A DNA stretch of 64,000 nucleotides from Acidimicrobiia bacterium (GTDB lineage Bacteria; Actinomycetota; Acidimicrobiia; Acidimicrobiales; Aldehydirespiratoraceae), in NCBI GenBank assembly GCA_022819505.1, contig JAJEHD010000013.1:124001-188000 (forward strand), read 5' to 3'. Shown here piece by piece: positions 52,520 through 61,120 of this stretch. Under the pieces are notes generated by a model. The model worked only from the letters and a program-made list of their open reading frames with translations. It did not search any database and was not told the DNA's origin. Each line of letters begins with the position of its first letter. The first letter of the stretch is position 1. Both the position numbers and the translations under genes were made by a program.

Positions 52520-53737
52520 ATGACAGCCCAGATATCTCCGGACAGCGTGTGGGTGCTGGGGGCCCACATGAACCGGTTCGCCCGTTACGCGGACCGGGAC
52601 CTGATCGACCTCGCCTCCGAGAGCGCCATGAGCGCGCTGGCCGACGGCGAGGTCACCGTGGACGACGTCGACGTGCTGGCCTGCGGGGCGCTGTTCCAGG
52701 CCTCGGGCGCGGTAGGGCAGCGCATCCAGAAGCAGATCGGCCAGACCGGTGTGCCGGTCTACAACGTCGCCAACGCCTGCGCCACCGGGGCCACCGCCAT
52801 CCGCACCGTCATCATGGCCATCAAGTCGGGTGAGGCTCAGATCGGGCTAGCGGTCGGGGCCGAGCAGATGGGCAAGATGGGCCTGCTGGGCGGCGGGGCG
52901 ACCAAGAAGGAGAAGAAGGTCTTCGAGCCGTCGGGGCGCTACGGCGCGGTGACCGGTGTGGACGGACATCTGGGCACCGAGACCATGCCCGGCGTGTTCG
53001 CCCAGGCCGGCATGGCCTACGCCCACGACCACGACGGCGTGGGCTTCGAGCAGTTCGCCCGGGTGGCCTACAAGAACCACCTCCACTCGACCCTCAACCC
53101 TCTGGCCCAGTACCAGAAGGAGTTCTCCATGGACGAGATCATGGAGTCGCCGATGATGAGCTATCCAAACACGCTGCTGATGTGCTGCCCGACCGGCGAC
53201 GGCGCAGCCGCGGTGGTGCTGGTCTCGGGGGAGCGGTTGGCCTCGATGCCGGCCCACGTCCGGAAGCGGGCGGTGAAGGTCTCGGCGTCGGTGCTGACCT
53301 CGGACCCGTTCACCGAGGACTGCCAGGTCCAGCCCGACGTGAACACGCTCACCCGAAACGCCGCTTCCCAGGCCTACGAGGCGGCCGGGGTGGGGCCGGA
53401 GGACCTCGACCTGGTGGAGCTCCACGACTGCTTCGCCACCGCCGAGCTGATCCACTACGACAACCTCCGGCTGTGCTCGCCCGGCGGCGCCGGCGCCTTC
53501 ATCGACTCGGGCGGGCCGTTCCGGGACGGCACCACGCCGGTCAATGTCTCCGGCGGGCTCATCTCCAAGGGTCATCCCATCGGCGCCACCGGCGTCGCCA
53601 ACGTCTACGAGATCACCACCCATCTGCGGGGCGAGGCCGGCGACCGCCAGGTGGAGGGCGCCACCGTCGGCCTGGCCCACGTCATAGGCCTGGCCTCGGC
53701 CTGCGGAGTCCACATCCTGGAGAAAGCCGCCGCCTGA
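52520..53737 (+). CDS. Thiolase-family protein (SCP-x/lipid-transfer type)
   Basis: 405 residues. The nucleophilic cysteine is in VYNVANACATGATAI, the second motif reads ELHDCFATAELIHY (HDCF rather than NEAF, as in SCP-x thiolases), and the C-terminal VSGGLISKGHPIGATG holds the third. With Cys present it could be a true thiolase acting on branched or sterol-derived acyl-CoA, whereas Ltp2-type aldolases lack it. The DUF35 gene precedes it. The GGGAGG site and ATG are clear. Substrate unknown. Confidence 0.85.
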   Translation: MTAQISPDSVWVLGAHMNRFARYADRDLIDLASESAMSALADGEVTVDDVDVLACGALFQASGAVGQRIQKQIGQTGVPVYNVANACATGATAIRTVIMAIKSGEAQIGLAVGAEQMGKMGLLGGGATKKEKKVFEPSGRYGAVTGVDGHLGTETMPGVFAQAGMAYAHDHDGVGFEQFARVAYKNHLHSTLNPLAQYQKEFSMDEIMESPMMSYPNTLLMCCPTGDGAAAVVLVSGERLASMPAHVRKRAVKVSASVLTSDPFTEDCQVQPDVNTLTRNAASQAYEAAGVGPEDLDLVELHDCFATAELIHYDNLRLCSPGGAGAFIDSGGPFRDGTTPVNVSGGLISKGHPIGATGVANVYEITTHLRGEAGDRQVEGATVGLAHVIGLASACGVHILEKAAA

Positions 53738-53802
53738 GGAGTCGCGGCTCCGAACCGTGCCCGCTGACACAATGCCTGGCACGTCGCAGGCTGTGTCCGG
53801 CG

Positions 53803-54066
53803 CTAGGGGAGGACCGTGAAGGCTCGGCGGCGGTCGGGGCCGTAGCGGTAGATCCGGAAGTCGGCGTCGAAGGCCAGCGAGTCGTTGACGGCCAGACGCT
53901 CCATGATCGCCAAGCTTGTCCGGTCGGTCAACGAGAACGCCTGATCGTCGAAGGCCGCAACCGTTGCCTCGGCTGTCTCCAGGTCGGCGGGGGTGGCGCA
54001 CTCGATGCGGGCGATCCCAGAGGCGATCGCGGCCACGACCTGGTTGGCGATAGCAGGGATTATGCC
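53803..54066 (-). pseudogene. C-terminal fragment of a PIN-domain (VapC-like) toxin
   Basis: Without a proper start, the frame encodes about 87 residues: FDDQAFSLTDRTSLAIMERL and AFDADFRIYRYG resemble the second half of a PIN domain (the D..S motif helix and the final D..F strand). The N-terminal half with the first catalytic aspartate is missing: the frame hits a stop at 54067-54069, and no antitoxin gene is present. A truncated toxin-antitoxin locus is the best reading; a small intact protein from GTG 54036 is less likely. Confidence 0.55.
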
Positions 54067-54152
54067 TCAATCTGCCGAAGAAGGGCCGCTCATCCCGGGA
54101 ATCCCTCTGCCAGGAACATTTCAGAATACATCATAATTTAGATGGTAAATGC

Positions 54153-54182
54153 TTGACAGATGTCACACCGGTGTGAGATACT
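54153..54182 (+). promoter_or_regulatory. Promoter of the DUF222-HNH gene, apparently leaderless
   Basis: Consensus -35 TTGACA at 54153, 18-base spacer, GATACT -10 at 54177. The surrounding 90 bases are strikingly AT-rich for this genome. The expected transcription start falls on or very near the ATG at 54189, and no Shine-Dalgarno site precedes it, so a leaderless mRNA is predicted. Confidence 0.7.
54163..54176. promoter_or_regulatory. 14-bp perfect palindrome between -35 and -10 (operator)
   Basis: TCACACCGGTGTGA lies inside the spacer of the HNH-gene promoter and ends one base before the -10. A dimeric repressor bound here would block RNA polymerase. The regulator is not encoded next to it. 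Confidence 0.65.
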
Positions 54183-54188
54183 CTATTC

Positions 54189-55574
54189 ATGCTGATCGAA
54201 GCCGCCCACCGGGTCGAGACCGCCGCCAAGGACGTTCTGGCGGCCATCGAGGCCGGCTCCATTTCGGGTGGGGAGGCGCGCGACGTGCTGGCGGTGTGCA
54301 AGCCCGCGATGGCGGCGCTGACGGCCGCTCAGACCGCCGCGGCGAGAGTGGTCGCCGGCGCAGAGCAACACGGCGACGGCGGCGCGCAGGTACTGGCGGA
54401 CACCGCCGGGTTGCCGCGACACGAAGCGCGTAGTCAGGTCAAGACGGCCCGCACCATCGAGGCGGCGCCCGCGGTGCGCGACGCAGTGGAGTCCGGCCGG
54501 GTGCCGCAGGCCAACGCCAAGCGGCTGGCGGAGGCCATCGAGAAGACCGGCGCCGGGGCTGTCGAGTCCGACGCCGAGTTGTTGTCCAAGGCCGCGTCGA
54601 TGCGCCCCGAGCAGTTCACCAAGGAGGCCCGGAGATGGACCGCGGACCGCCAACGCGACGGCGGCGAGAGCGGCTACCGGCGCCTGCGGGCCCGGCGGCG
54701 TGTGCGGGTGTGGGACGGAGACGACGGGATGGTGCACATCCACGGCGAGTTCGACCCCGTCACCGGGAACCGCATCGGCAACCGGCTGCGGGCTGTCGCC
54801 GGTCGCCTCCACCAGTCCGACAAGAAGCAGCCCGGCGGCGACACCGAGCGGCGCAGCTTCGACCAGTGCATGGCCGACGCCCTCGACAGCCTCACCGCCG
54901 ACAATGCTGCCAACCGCAACCACAGTGGCGCCGACGCGGACGCACGCCGATGTTCAGACAACCGGTCAAGCGTCGAGGCGAGCCAGGGTCTGGACATCCG
55001 GTCTGACGCGGACACAGCCAACGGCAAGGGCGGCGGCAGCCGCAGACCGCTCGCGGACATCTGCGTCGTGGCGCATGTGGACAGCGACACCGGCAAGCTC
55101 GTCGCCGAGCTTCCCGACGGCACCCGGCTGCCGGCCGCCGTACTCGAGGAGCTCGCCTGCAACGCCAGGCTCACCGGCGTCGTCTTCGACCGCAACGGCA
55201 AGCCGATCTGGCGCACTGAGTCGAAGCGCACCGCCACCGAGGCCCAACGGCAGATCCTGATCGCCCGCTACGGGGGCTGCTTCCACTGTGCGGCGCACCC
55301 AGCGCTGTGCCAGATCCACCACATCAGACCGGTCTCGCAGGGCGGATCCACCCGGCTCGACAACATGGTTCCGGTCTGCTGGGACTGCCACCAGAGGATC
55401 CACCACCACAAGTGGCGGATACGCACCACCAACGGCGTGCACACCCTGCACCCGCCGGGTCGCATGCACCATGGCCCCGCCCTCGCCCCGGAACAACCGA
55501 TCCTGCACCTGCCCGGCACTGACCCGCCGCTTGACCTCTGGTCAGACACCGGAGAACTCTGCGCTGCGCCGTAG
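54189..55574 (+). CDS. DUF222/HNH endonuclease (13E12-type)
   Basis: 461 residues. N-terminal DUF222 helical domain (residues about 1-200; KPAMAALTAAQTAAARVV, LPRHEARSQVKTARTIE), a variable low-complexity middle, and a C-terminal HNH motif CFHCAAHPALCQIHHIRP with LDNMVPVCWDCHQRIHHHKW. These proteins occur in many copies in actinobacteria, some in mobile 13E12 repeats of M. tuberculosis; their role is unclear. The last 17 codons and stop belong to a 106-bp unit that is repeated just downstream. The AT-rich promoter and the toxin remnant nearby suggest acquisition. Confidence 0.9.
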   Translation: MLIEAAHRVETAAKDVLAAIEAGSISGGEARDVLAVCKPAMAALTAAQTAAARVVAGAEQHGDGGAQVLADTAGLPRHEARSQVKTARTIEAAPAVRDAVESGRVPQANAKRLAEAIEKTGAGAVESDAELLSKAASMRPEQFTKEARRWTADRQRDGGESGYRRLRARRRVRVWDGDDGMVHIHGEFDPVTGNRIGNRLRAVAGRLHQSDKKQPGGDTERRSFDQCMADALDSLTADNAANRNHSGADADARRCSDNRSSVEASQGLDIRSDADTANGKGGGSRRPLADICVVAHVDSDTGKLVAELPDGTRLPAAVLEELACNARLTGVVFDRNGKPIWRTESKRTATEAQRQILIARYGGCFHCAAHPALCQIHHIRPVSQGGSTRLDNMVPVCWDCHQRIHHHKWRIRTTNGVHTLHPPGRMHHGPALAPEQPILHLPGTDPPLDLWSDTGELCAAP

Positions 55575-55730
55575 GTCACGCCGAGCCTGAGATCGGCTCA
55601 CGGAGCGCGCCGGCGTATCCGGCCCGGACCCGCCGCTTGACCTCTGGTCAGACACCGGAGAACTCTGCGCTGCGCCGTAGGTCACGCCGAGCTTGAGATC
55701 GGCTTGCGGCGCGCCGGCGTATCCGGCCCG
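55521..55730 (+). repeat. Tandem duplication of the HNH gene 3' end (106 + 104 bp)
   Basis: Unit 1 (55521-55626) starts in frame at codon 445 of the HNH gene and contains its last 17 codons, stop, and a hairpin GCCGA/TCGGC. Unit 2 (55627-55730) repeats it with a few substitutions and a 2-base deletion; its first 54 bases would encode the same C-terminus with no gene in front. Both copies keep the hairpin stem; the loop differs by one base. It fills the gap between the HNH gene and yyaL. Confidence 0.9.
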
Positions 55731-55734
55731 GCGG

Positions 55735-57759
55735 TCAAGCCTCCAGTTGAGCGACCAGGTCTTCGACGGTTGCGGTGGGGGACTGGCAGGTGAAGTTGCG
55801 GCAGACGTAGGCGAAGCCTTCGGGCCGGTCGACCCACAGAGGCGAGTCGTAGGGCTCGCCCCAGGCCAGGACCGCGCCGGGCAGGTAGCGGGTCTGCACC
55901 GCTGACACAAGGTCGGCCCGGTCGCCGACCACCGCGATCTCGTCGAGGCCGTTGGCGGCCATGTCCAGGGCCTCCAGTGCCCGGCCGAAGGCGGTGGGAT
56001 GCTGGGCCGCGGCGCTGCTGAACAGCCCGATGATCCGGCGGGCGTGCTCGTCGTAGCTGGTCTCGCCGGTGAGCGCCGCCAGACGCAGCAGCCCGCAGGC
56101 CGCCAGCGACTGGGCCGACGGGGTGGCATTGTCCATCAGGTCCTTGGGCCGGGTGACCAGCTTCTCGGCGTCGTTGCCGGTGGTGAACACCCCGCCCGCG
56201 TCGTCGTCCCAGAACAGCTCCAGCAGGCCGTCAGCCGAGGCCCGGGCCTCGTCGATCCAGCGGGCCTCGCCCGACAGCTCGGCCAGCCTGGTCAGGGCGT
56301 CGATCACGGCCCCGTAGTCCTGGGCGTAGGCCAGATGGCGGGCCTGGGCCGGACGCTCGGCGTCGCCGGCCTGCCACGCGCGCAGCCAGCGACCATCGTC
56401 GCGGCGCAGGTTCGCCACCAGGAACTCGCCGTTGGCGATGGCCGCCGCCCGCCATTCACCGTTGCCGGTGGCCGCCGCGGCCTCGGCCAGCGCCGACAGC
56501 ATCAGCCCGTTCCACTCGGTGAGCACCTTGTCGTCGAGGCCCGGCCGGATCCGGCTCTCGCGGCACTCGAACAGCGCCTGACGGGCGGTCTCCACCGCGG
56601 CGGGCCGGATCAGGTCCCCCCGCACCGGCCGGTTCAGGATGTTGGCCCCCTCGAAGTTGCCGCCCGCGGTGACCCCCCACCAGGCCACCGCCTCATCGTC
56701 GGCGCCGGCACCGGCCGCGGCCCGCACCACCGCACGAAGCTCCGGCTCCGACCACACGTAGAACTTGCCCTCGACGCCCTCGGAGTCGGCGTCCTCGGCC
56801 GAGTAGAAGCCGCCGTCGGCGTGGCGCAGGTCCCGCAGCACGTAGCCGACCGTCTCGTCGACGACCTGCCTGTACGCAGCCTCGCCGGTCACCATCCAGG
56901 CGTGCAGGTAGACCCTGGTCAGCAGGGCGTTGTCGTACAGCATCTTCTCGAAGTGAGGGACGAGCCACCGGTGGTCGACCGAATAGCGGGCGAAGCCGCC
57001 TCCGAGGTGGTCGTAGATGCCGCCGGAGGCCATGGCGTCGAGGCTTGTGCGCACGGCTCGCAGCAACTCGGGACGATCACTGCGGTGACGGATCCGCAAC
57101 GCCGAGGCCAGCGTCATGGCCGCCGGGAACTTGGGCGCGCCCCCGAAGCCTCCCCACTCCGGATCGAAGGACGAGAGGATGGCGTCCCCGGCCTGGTCCA
57201 GCACCCGGCCGTCGAGAGCACCCGAGGGTGCGGCTTCCGCTCCCGTCGCTGCGGCGGCACGCGCCGTCCGGTCGATGAGCGCCACCAACTGGTCGGCCTG
57301 GGCGTGCACGTCGGAGCGCCGGTTGGTCCAGGCCTCGTCGATGGCCGCCATCACCTGGCGGAACGAGGCCATCCCGCCCCGGGGCCTGTCGGCGTAGTAG
57401 GTGCCGCCGAAGAAGGGACGGCCGTCGGGAGTCAGGAACACGGTCATGGGCCAGCCGCCCCGGCCGGTCATGGCCTGCACCGAGTCCATGTAGATGGCGT
57501 CCACGTCGGGGCGCTCCTCGCGGTCCACCTTCACGTTCACGAACAGCTCGTTCATGATGGCCGCGGTGCCAGAATCCTCGAACGACTCATGGGCCATCAC
57601 ATGGCACCAGTGGCAACTCGAATAGCCCACCGACAGGAGCACCGGCCGGTCCCGCTCGGCGGCTGCCTCGAACGCCTCCGTCCCCCACGGGTACCAGTCC
57701 ACCGGGTTGTCGCGATGCTGCCGCAGGTAGGGGCTGGTCTCACTTTCGAGTCGGTTCAC
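55735..57759 (-). CDS. YyaL/SPATA20-type thioredoxin-domain protein
   Basis: 674 residues. N-terminal [18 protein letters not shown] followed by the thioredoxin-like domain with [16 protein letters not shown] (CxxC) and [26 protein letters not shown]; then an (alpha/alpha)6-type barrel resembling N-acylglucosamine epimerases ([30 protein letters not shown]). The biochemical role is unknown. GTG 57759 gives the family start; upstream residues would overlap the divergent response regulator region. The stop lies just after the duplicated HNH tail. Confidence 0.92.
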   Translation of the reverse strand: MNRLESETSPYLRQHRDNPVDWYPWGTEAFEAAAERDRPVLLSVGYSSCHWCHVMAHESFEDSGTAAIMNELFVNVKVDREERPDVDAIYMDSVQAMTGRGGWPMTVFLTPDGRPFFGGTYYADRPRGGMASFRQVMAAIDEAWTNRRSDVHAQADQLVALIDRTARAAAATGAEAAPSGALDGRVLDQAGDAILSSFDPEWGGFGGAPKFPAAMTLASALRIRHRSDRPELLRAVRTSLDAMASGGIYDHLGGGFARYSVDHRWLVPHFEKMLYDNALLTRVYLHAWMVTGEAAYRQVVDETVGYVLRDLRHADGGFYSAEDADSEGVEGKFYVWSEPELRAVVRAAAGAGADDEAVAWWGVTAGGNFEGANILNRPVRGDLIRPAAVETARQALFECRESRIRPGLDDKVLTEWNGLMLSALAEAAAATGNGEWRAAAIANGEFLVANLRRDDGRWLRAWQAGDAERPAQARHLAYAQDYGAVIDALTRLAELSGEARWIDEARASADGLLELFWDDDAGGVFTTGNDAEKLVTRPKDLMDNATPSAQSLAACGLLRLAALTGETSYDEHARRIIGLFSSAAAQHPTAFGRALEALDMAANGLDEIAVVGDRADLVSAVQTRYLPGAVLAWGEPYDSPLWVDRPEGFAYVCRNFTCQSPTATVEDLVAQLEA

Positions 57760-57829
57760 GCGGGTGAGCCTACGGCGAGTCCTGATCACGATGATCGGAT
57801 CGGTCCTGGGCCGGGGCAGACTGGCCGCG

Positions 57830-58531
57830 GTGAGTGCGGGAGTCCGTGTTCTGGTCGTCGACGACGAGCCCTCCTACCGGGAGGGCCTGCAGGTAGCGCT
57901 GGGCGCCGAGGGGTTCATGGTGGACGCGGCCTCCGACGGCGAGGAGGCCTTGGCGATGTTCGAGGCCCTCGAGCCCGACATCGTGCTCCTGGACGTGATG
58001 CTGCCCCGCATGTCGGGTATCGACGTGTGCCGCCGCATCCGCTCGCTGGCCGACACACCGGTGATCATGGTGTCGGCCCGCCGGGAGGAGATCGACACGG
58101 TGGTCGGGCTGGAGGTAGGCGCGGACGACTACGTGGCCAAGCCCTACCGGGTGCGGGAGCTGGTGGCCCGGATGCGTACCGTGATGCGCCGCAGCCGGGC
58201 CCGCATGGCCCGCTCCGTGAACGCTGCGGCCACGCTCAGCATCGGGGACGTGACGGTGGACCGCGACCGCCACGAGGTGACCATCGCCGGCAAGCTGGAG
58301 CGCATGCCGCTCAAGGAGTTCGAGGTGCTGGCCCTGCTGATGGAGAACGCCGGATTCGTGGTGACCCGCCAGACGCTCATCGATCGGGTGTGGGGGTTCG
58401 ACTACGTGGGCAACACCAAGACTCTCGACGTGCACATCAAGAGGCTCCGGTCGCGTATCGAGCGCGACCCGGCAGAACCGGAGCGGATAGTCACCATCCG
58501 GGGCCTCGGCTACAAGTACGTGGCGCCCTGA
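57830..58531 (+). CDS. OmpR-family response regulator, no kinase adjacent (RegX3-like)
   Basis: 233 residues. Receiver with VVDDE, phospho-acceptor Asp55 in [11 protein letters not shown], Lys in [12 protein letters not shown]; winged helix with [41 protein letters not shown] and [10 protein letters not shown]. The closest pattern I know is RegX3/PhoP-type phosphate-sensing regulators, but no SenX3-like kinase is encoded here. The gene is divergent from yyaL with 70 bases between starts. GTG 57830 removes a leader without homology. Confidence 0.87.
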   Translation: MSAGVRVLVVDDEPSYREGLQVALGAEGFMVDAASDGEEALAMFEALEPDIVLLDVMLPRMSGIDVCRRIRSLADTPVIMVSARREEIDTVVGLEVGADDYVAKPYRVRELVARMRTVMRRSRARMARSVNAAATLSIGDVTVDRDRHEVTIAGKLERMPLKEFEVLALLMENAGFVVTRQTLIDRVWGFDYVGNTKTLDVHIKRLRSRIERDPAEPERIVTIRGLGYKYVAP

Positions 58532-58556
58532 CGGCACCCGTCCGGCGAGAGCGAAC

Positions 58557-59432
58557 GTGACCGCGATCCGCATCTGGGTGGACGGTGCTCGTCCCCGCAC
58601 GCTGAGCGCAGGGCTAGTCCCGGTCGCAGTGGGCACCGCGGTGGCGGTGGGAGAGGGGTCGCAGACCGCGTGGTGGCGGGCCGGGGCCGCTCTCGTGGTG
58701 GCGATGGCGCTGCAGGTGGCGGTCAACTTCGCCAACGACTACTCCGACGGCGTGCGGGGCACCGACGACTCCACCCGGGTGGGACCGAGACGGCTGGTGG
58801 GGTCGGGGCTGGTCGCGGCCCGCAGCGTGAAGCGGGCCGCCTTCGCGGCGTTCGGGGTGGCCATGGCGGCCGGGGCGGTGCTGGCCGCGGTGGCCGGATG
58901 GGAGCTGCTGGCCGCGGGCGCCGTCTGCATCGCGGCGGGCTGGGCCTACACCGGCGGACCCAAGCCCTACGGGTACCTGGGCCTGGGCGAGGCGTTCGTG
59001 TTCGTGTTCTTCGGCCTGGTGGCCACGGCGGGCACCACCTACGTGCTGCTGGAGCGGCTGGACTGGTTCGCGGTGCTCTGCGGCGTTCCGGTCGGCCTCT
59101 GGGCAGTGTCGCTGCTGATGGCCAACAACCTGCGCGACATCGCCGGCGACGAGGCAGCCGGAAAACGCACGCTGGCGGTCCGCCTCGGCGACCGCGGCAC
59201 CCGCGTGGCCTACATGGCCGTGCTCGAAGCCTCCTACGCGGCGGCTCTAGTCGCGTCGGTCACGGGCCGGGCCGCGGCGGCCGCGGTGATCGGCGCCCCC
59301 TTCGCGGTGCGGGCGGTGCGCAAGGTCCTGCGGGGGGCGTCCGGGCGGGATCTGATACCGGTGCTGGGTGCCACCGCCCAGGCCCAGCTCGCCTCGGGCC
59401 TGGCCATGGCGGTCGGCATCGCACTCACGTAG
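58557..59432 (+). CDS. menA: 1,4-dihydroxy-2-naphthoate polyprenyltransferase
   Basis: UbiA-family membrane enzyme of menaquinone synthesis, 291 residues with about eight spans. The prenyl-diphosphate-binding motif NFANDYSDGVRGTDD and the second Asp motif NNLRDIAGDEAAGKRTLAVRLG are both intact, and ARPRTLSAGLVPVAVG is typical of MenA. The methyltransferase gene menG for the last step is nearby on the other strand. GTG start, 25 bases after the response regulator. Confidence 0.94.
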   Translation: MTAIRIWVDGARPRTLSAGLVPVAVGTAVAVGEGSQTAWWRAGAALVVAMALQVAVNFANDYSDGVRGTDDSTRVGPRRLVGSGLVAARSVKRAAFAAFGVAMAAGAVLAAVAGWELLAAGAVCIAAGWAYTGGPKPYGYLGLGEAFVFVFFGLVATAGTTYVLLERLDWFAVLCGVPVGLWAVSLLMANNLRDIAGDEAAGKRTLAVRLGDRGTRVAYMAVLEASYAAALVASVTGRAAAAAVIGAPFAVRAVRKVLRGASGRDLIPVLGATAQAQLASGLAMAVGIALT

Positions 59433-59489
59433 AACCGAACCCGTCAGGTTCGATGCGCTCCTGCCGGCTGCCCGGGCAGACTGTTGGCC

Positions 59490-59975
59490 ATGAGTCGTGA
59501 AGCGGTTGTCGCCCACCTGGAGGCGCTCGGGGTGGCCTACGACGTGGTGGAGTGCGATCCCGACTTCGCCGACACCGCCAACTTCTGCGAGCGCTACGGA
59601 TACCCGATGGAGGCGTCGGCCAACGCCATCTGCGTCGTCGGCAAGTCGGCCGAGCGGCCCATGGCCTGCTGCCTGGTACTGGCCTCCATGCGGCTGGACG
59701 TCAACGGGGCGGTGCGCCGCCGGCTCGGCACCCGCAAGGCCTCCTTCGCCGACGCGGCCACAACTATCGAGCGAACCGGGATGATGATCGGCGGCGTCAC
59801 ACCGTTCGGGCTTCCCGCAGGGCTCCCGGTGTGGATCGACGCCCAGGTCATGCAATGCGACCAGGTGATCGTGGGCGGCGGCTCCCGGGACTGCAAGATC
59901 CTCTGCCCGCCGGCCTCGCTGCTGGCCATCGACGGCGCCGAGGTCGTAGACAACCTGGCCCGACCGGCCCCCTGA
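59490..59975 (+). CDS. YbaK/EbsC-type aminoacyl-tRNA deacylase-like protein
   Basis: 161 residues. Fold of the INS/YbaK editing domain: an N-terminal substrate-binding region, LVLASMRLDVNGAVRRRLG with the conserved region near the lysine, and GVTPFGLPAGLPVWID, the GxxxP loop. Such proteins hydrolyse mischarged tRNA (often Cys or Ala on tRNA-Pro). Several cysteines are present, CERYG, ACCLVLAS and KILCPP, with no clear metal pattern. ATG 59490 is two codons inside an alternative TTG. Confidence 0.82.
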   Translation: MSREAVVAHLEALGVAYDVVECDPDFADTANFCERYGYPMEASANAICVVGKSAERPMACCLVLASMRLDVNGAVRRRLGTRKASFADAATTIERTGMMIGGVTPFGLPAGLPVWIDAQVMQCDQVIVGGGSRDCKILCPPASLLAIDGAEVVDNLARPAP

Positions 59976-60017
59976 CGGGAATCGTTCTATGCCCGGCCGC
60001 GGAAGCGGCGGGCGGCG

Positions 60018-60716
60018 TCAGATTCGGGTGGCGGTGATCAACTGGGCGATGCCGGCGCTCAACCGGCGGTGCTGCACGTCGGTGAACCCGGCGGTGCGCA
60101 CCATGGCCTGCAGCTCGCCGGCGGGGGGCAGGTAGGCGACAGAGTCGGGCAGGTAGCGGTAGGCGTCCCGGTCCGACAGCACGGCCCCGATCAGTGGGAC
60201 GACCCGGCCGAAGTACAAGCCGTGGCCCCAACGCAGGACCGGGTTGGAGGGCTGGTCCACCTCCAGCAGACCGATGCGCCCCCCGGGTCGCAGTGTCCGG
60301 GCCAGCTCGGCGAGCAGCGGCGGCACGGCGGTGAGGTTGCGCAGCGCGAAGCCGCAGGTCGCGCCGTCGAGAGCGCCGTCGGTAACCGGCAGCTCCAGAA
60401 CGTCGGCGTGAACCAGTAGTGGGCCCGAACCGTCGGTCTCCGGGGGAGCCGCCTGCAGCATGCCCATCGAGAAGTCGAAGCCGACGGGGGAGTGACCTTG
60501 CCGGGCCAGTTCCCGGCAGAGGTCCCCGGTGCCGCAGGCCAGATCGGCCACCCGTGAACCGGCGGGCAGAGCCAGCGCCCGAACCGTGCGGCGACGCCAA
60601 GCCACGTCCAGCCGCAGGGTCATGACCCGGTTCACCAGGTCGTATCGGGGCGCGATGGCGTCGAACATCTCCCGAACAGCCCGGCGCTTGTCGGCGCCGG
60701 AGGGCAGTTCGCTCAC
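60018..60716 (-). CDS. menG: Demethylmenaquinone methyltransferase
   Basis: UbiE/MenG SAM-dependent methyltransferase, 232 residues. REMFDAIAPRYDLVNRVMTL is the family start; the SAM motif VADLACGTGDLCRELAR, then GFALRNLTAVPPLLAELARTLRPGG and LEVDQPSNPVLRWGH. It methylates demethylmenaquinone in the final step. GTG 60716 overlaps the stop of the membrane-protein gene upstream (GTGA). Convergent with the deacylase gene; 42 bases separate them. Confidence 0.94.
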   Translation of the reverse strand: MSELPSGADKRRAVREMFDAIAPRYDLVNRVMTLRLDVAWRRRTVRALALPAGSRVADLACGTGDLCRELARQGHSPVGFDFSMGMLQAAPPETDGSGPLLVHADVLELPVTDGALDGATCGFALRNLTAVPPLLAELARTLRPGGRIGLLEVDQPSNPVLRWGHGLYFGRVVPLIGAVLSDRDAYRYLPDSVAYLPPAGELQAMVRTAGFTDVQHRRLSAGIAQLITATRI

Positions 60717-61102
60717 CCGTGCCGGCGCTTGGGCCAGTACCGCTGGTAGTTGCGGCTCATGGGGTGCAGCAGGAGGGCCACCAGCGCGATGTCGAACAGC
60801 AGGCCGATCAACTGGCTGAACGTCCGGCTCAAGTTGTTGATGTCCTGAATGACTTCTAGTAGCGATCCGGCCAGTGTGAGCGCGGCGACGACTACGCCGA
60901 CTATGTAGCCCCAGCGCCTCTCGTTGGCAATGCCGTACGCGGCCATCACGAAGCCCACCGCCAGCACGAGCGAGGACACCGTCAGGAATGCTCCGAGAAG
61001 AAGCCCGAATACCAGCAGGAAGCCGCCCCGGAAATACAGCAGCAACTGGGCGAGGTACAGCGTCTGAGGCTGGTTGCGGTTGACCCAGATGCGGGACTCC
61101 AT
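60713..61102 (-). CDS. Hypothetical four-span membrane protein
   Basis: 129 residues. Hydrophobic segments: LYLAQLLLYFRGGFLLVFGLL, LTVSSLVLAVGFVMAAYGIA, WGYIVGVVVAALTLAGSLL and LIGLLFDIALVALLLHPM. The C-terminus is basic (SRNYQRYWPKRRHG). Coupled to menG by overlap, so it may be a menaquinone or respiratory accessory protein, which is speculation. No family recognised. Confidence 0.68.
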   Translation of the reverse strand: MESRIWVNRNQPQTLYLAQLLLYFRGGFLLVFGLLLGAFLTVSSLVLAVGFVMAAYGIANERRWGYIVGVVVAALTLAGSLLEVIQDINNLSRTFSQLIGLLFDIALVALLLHPMSRNYQRYWPKRRHG

Positions 61103-61120
61103 GGCTCCAGTATGCAGGCG

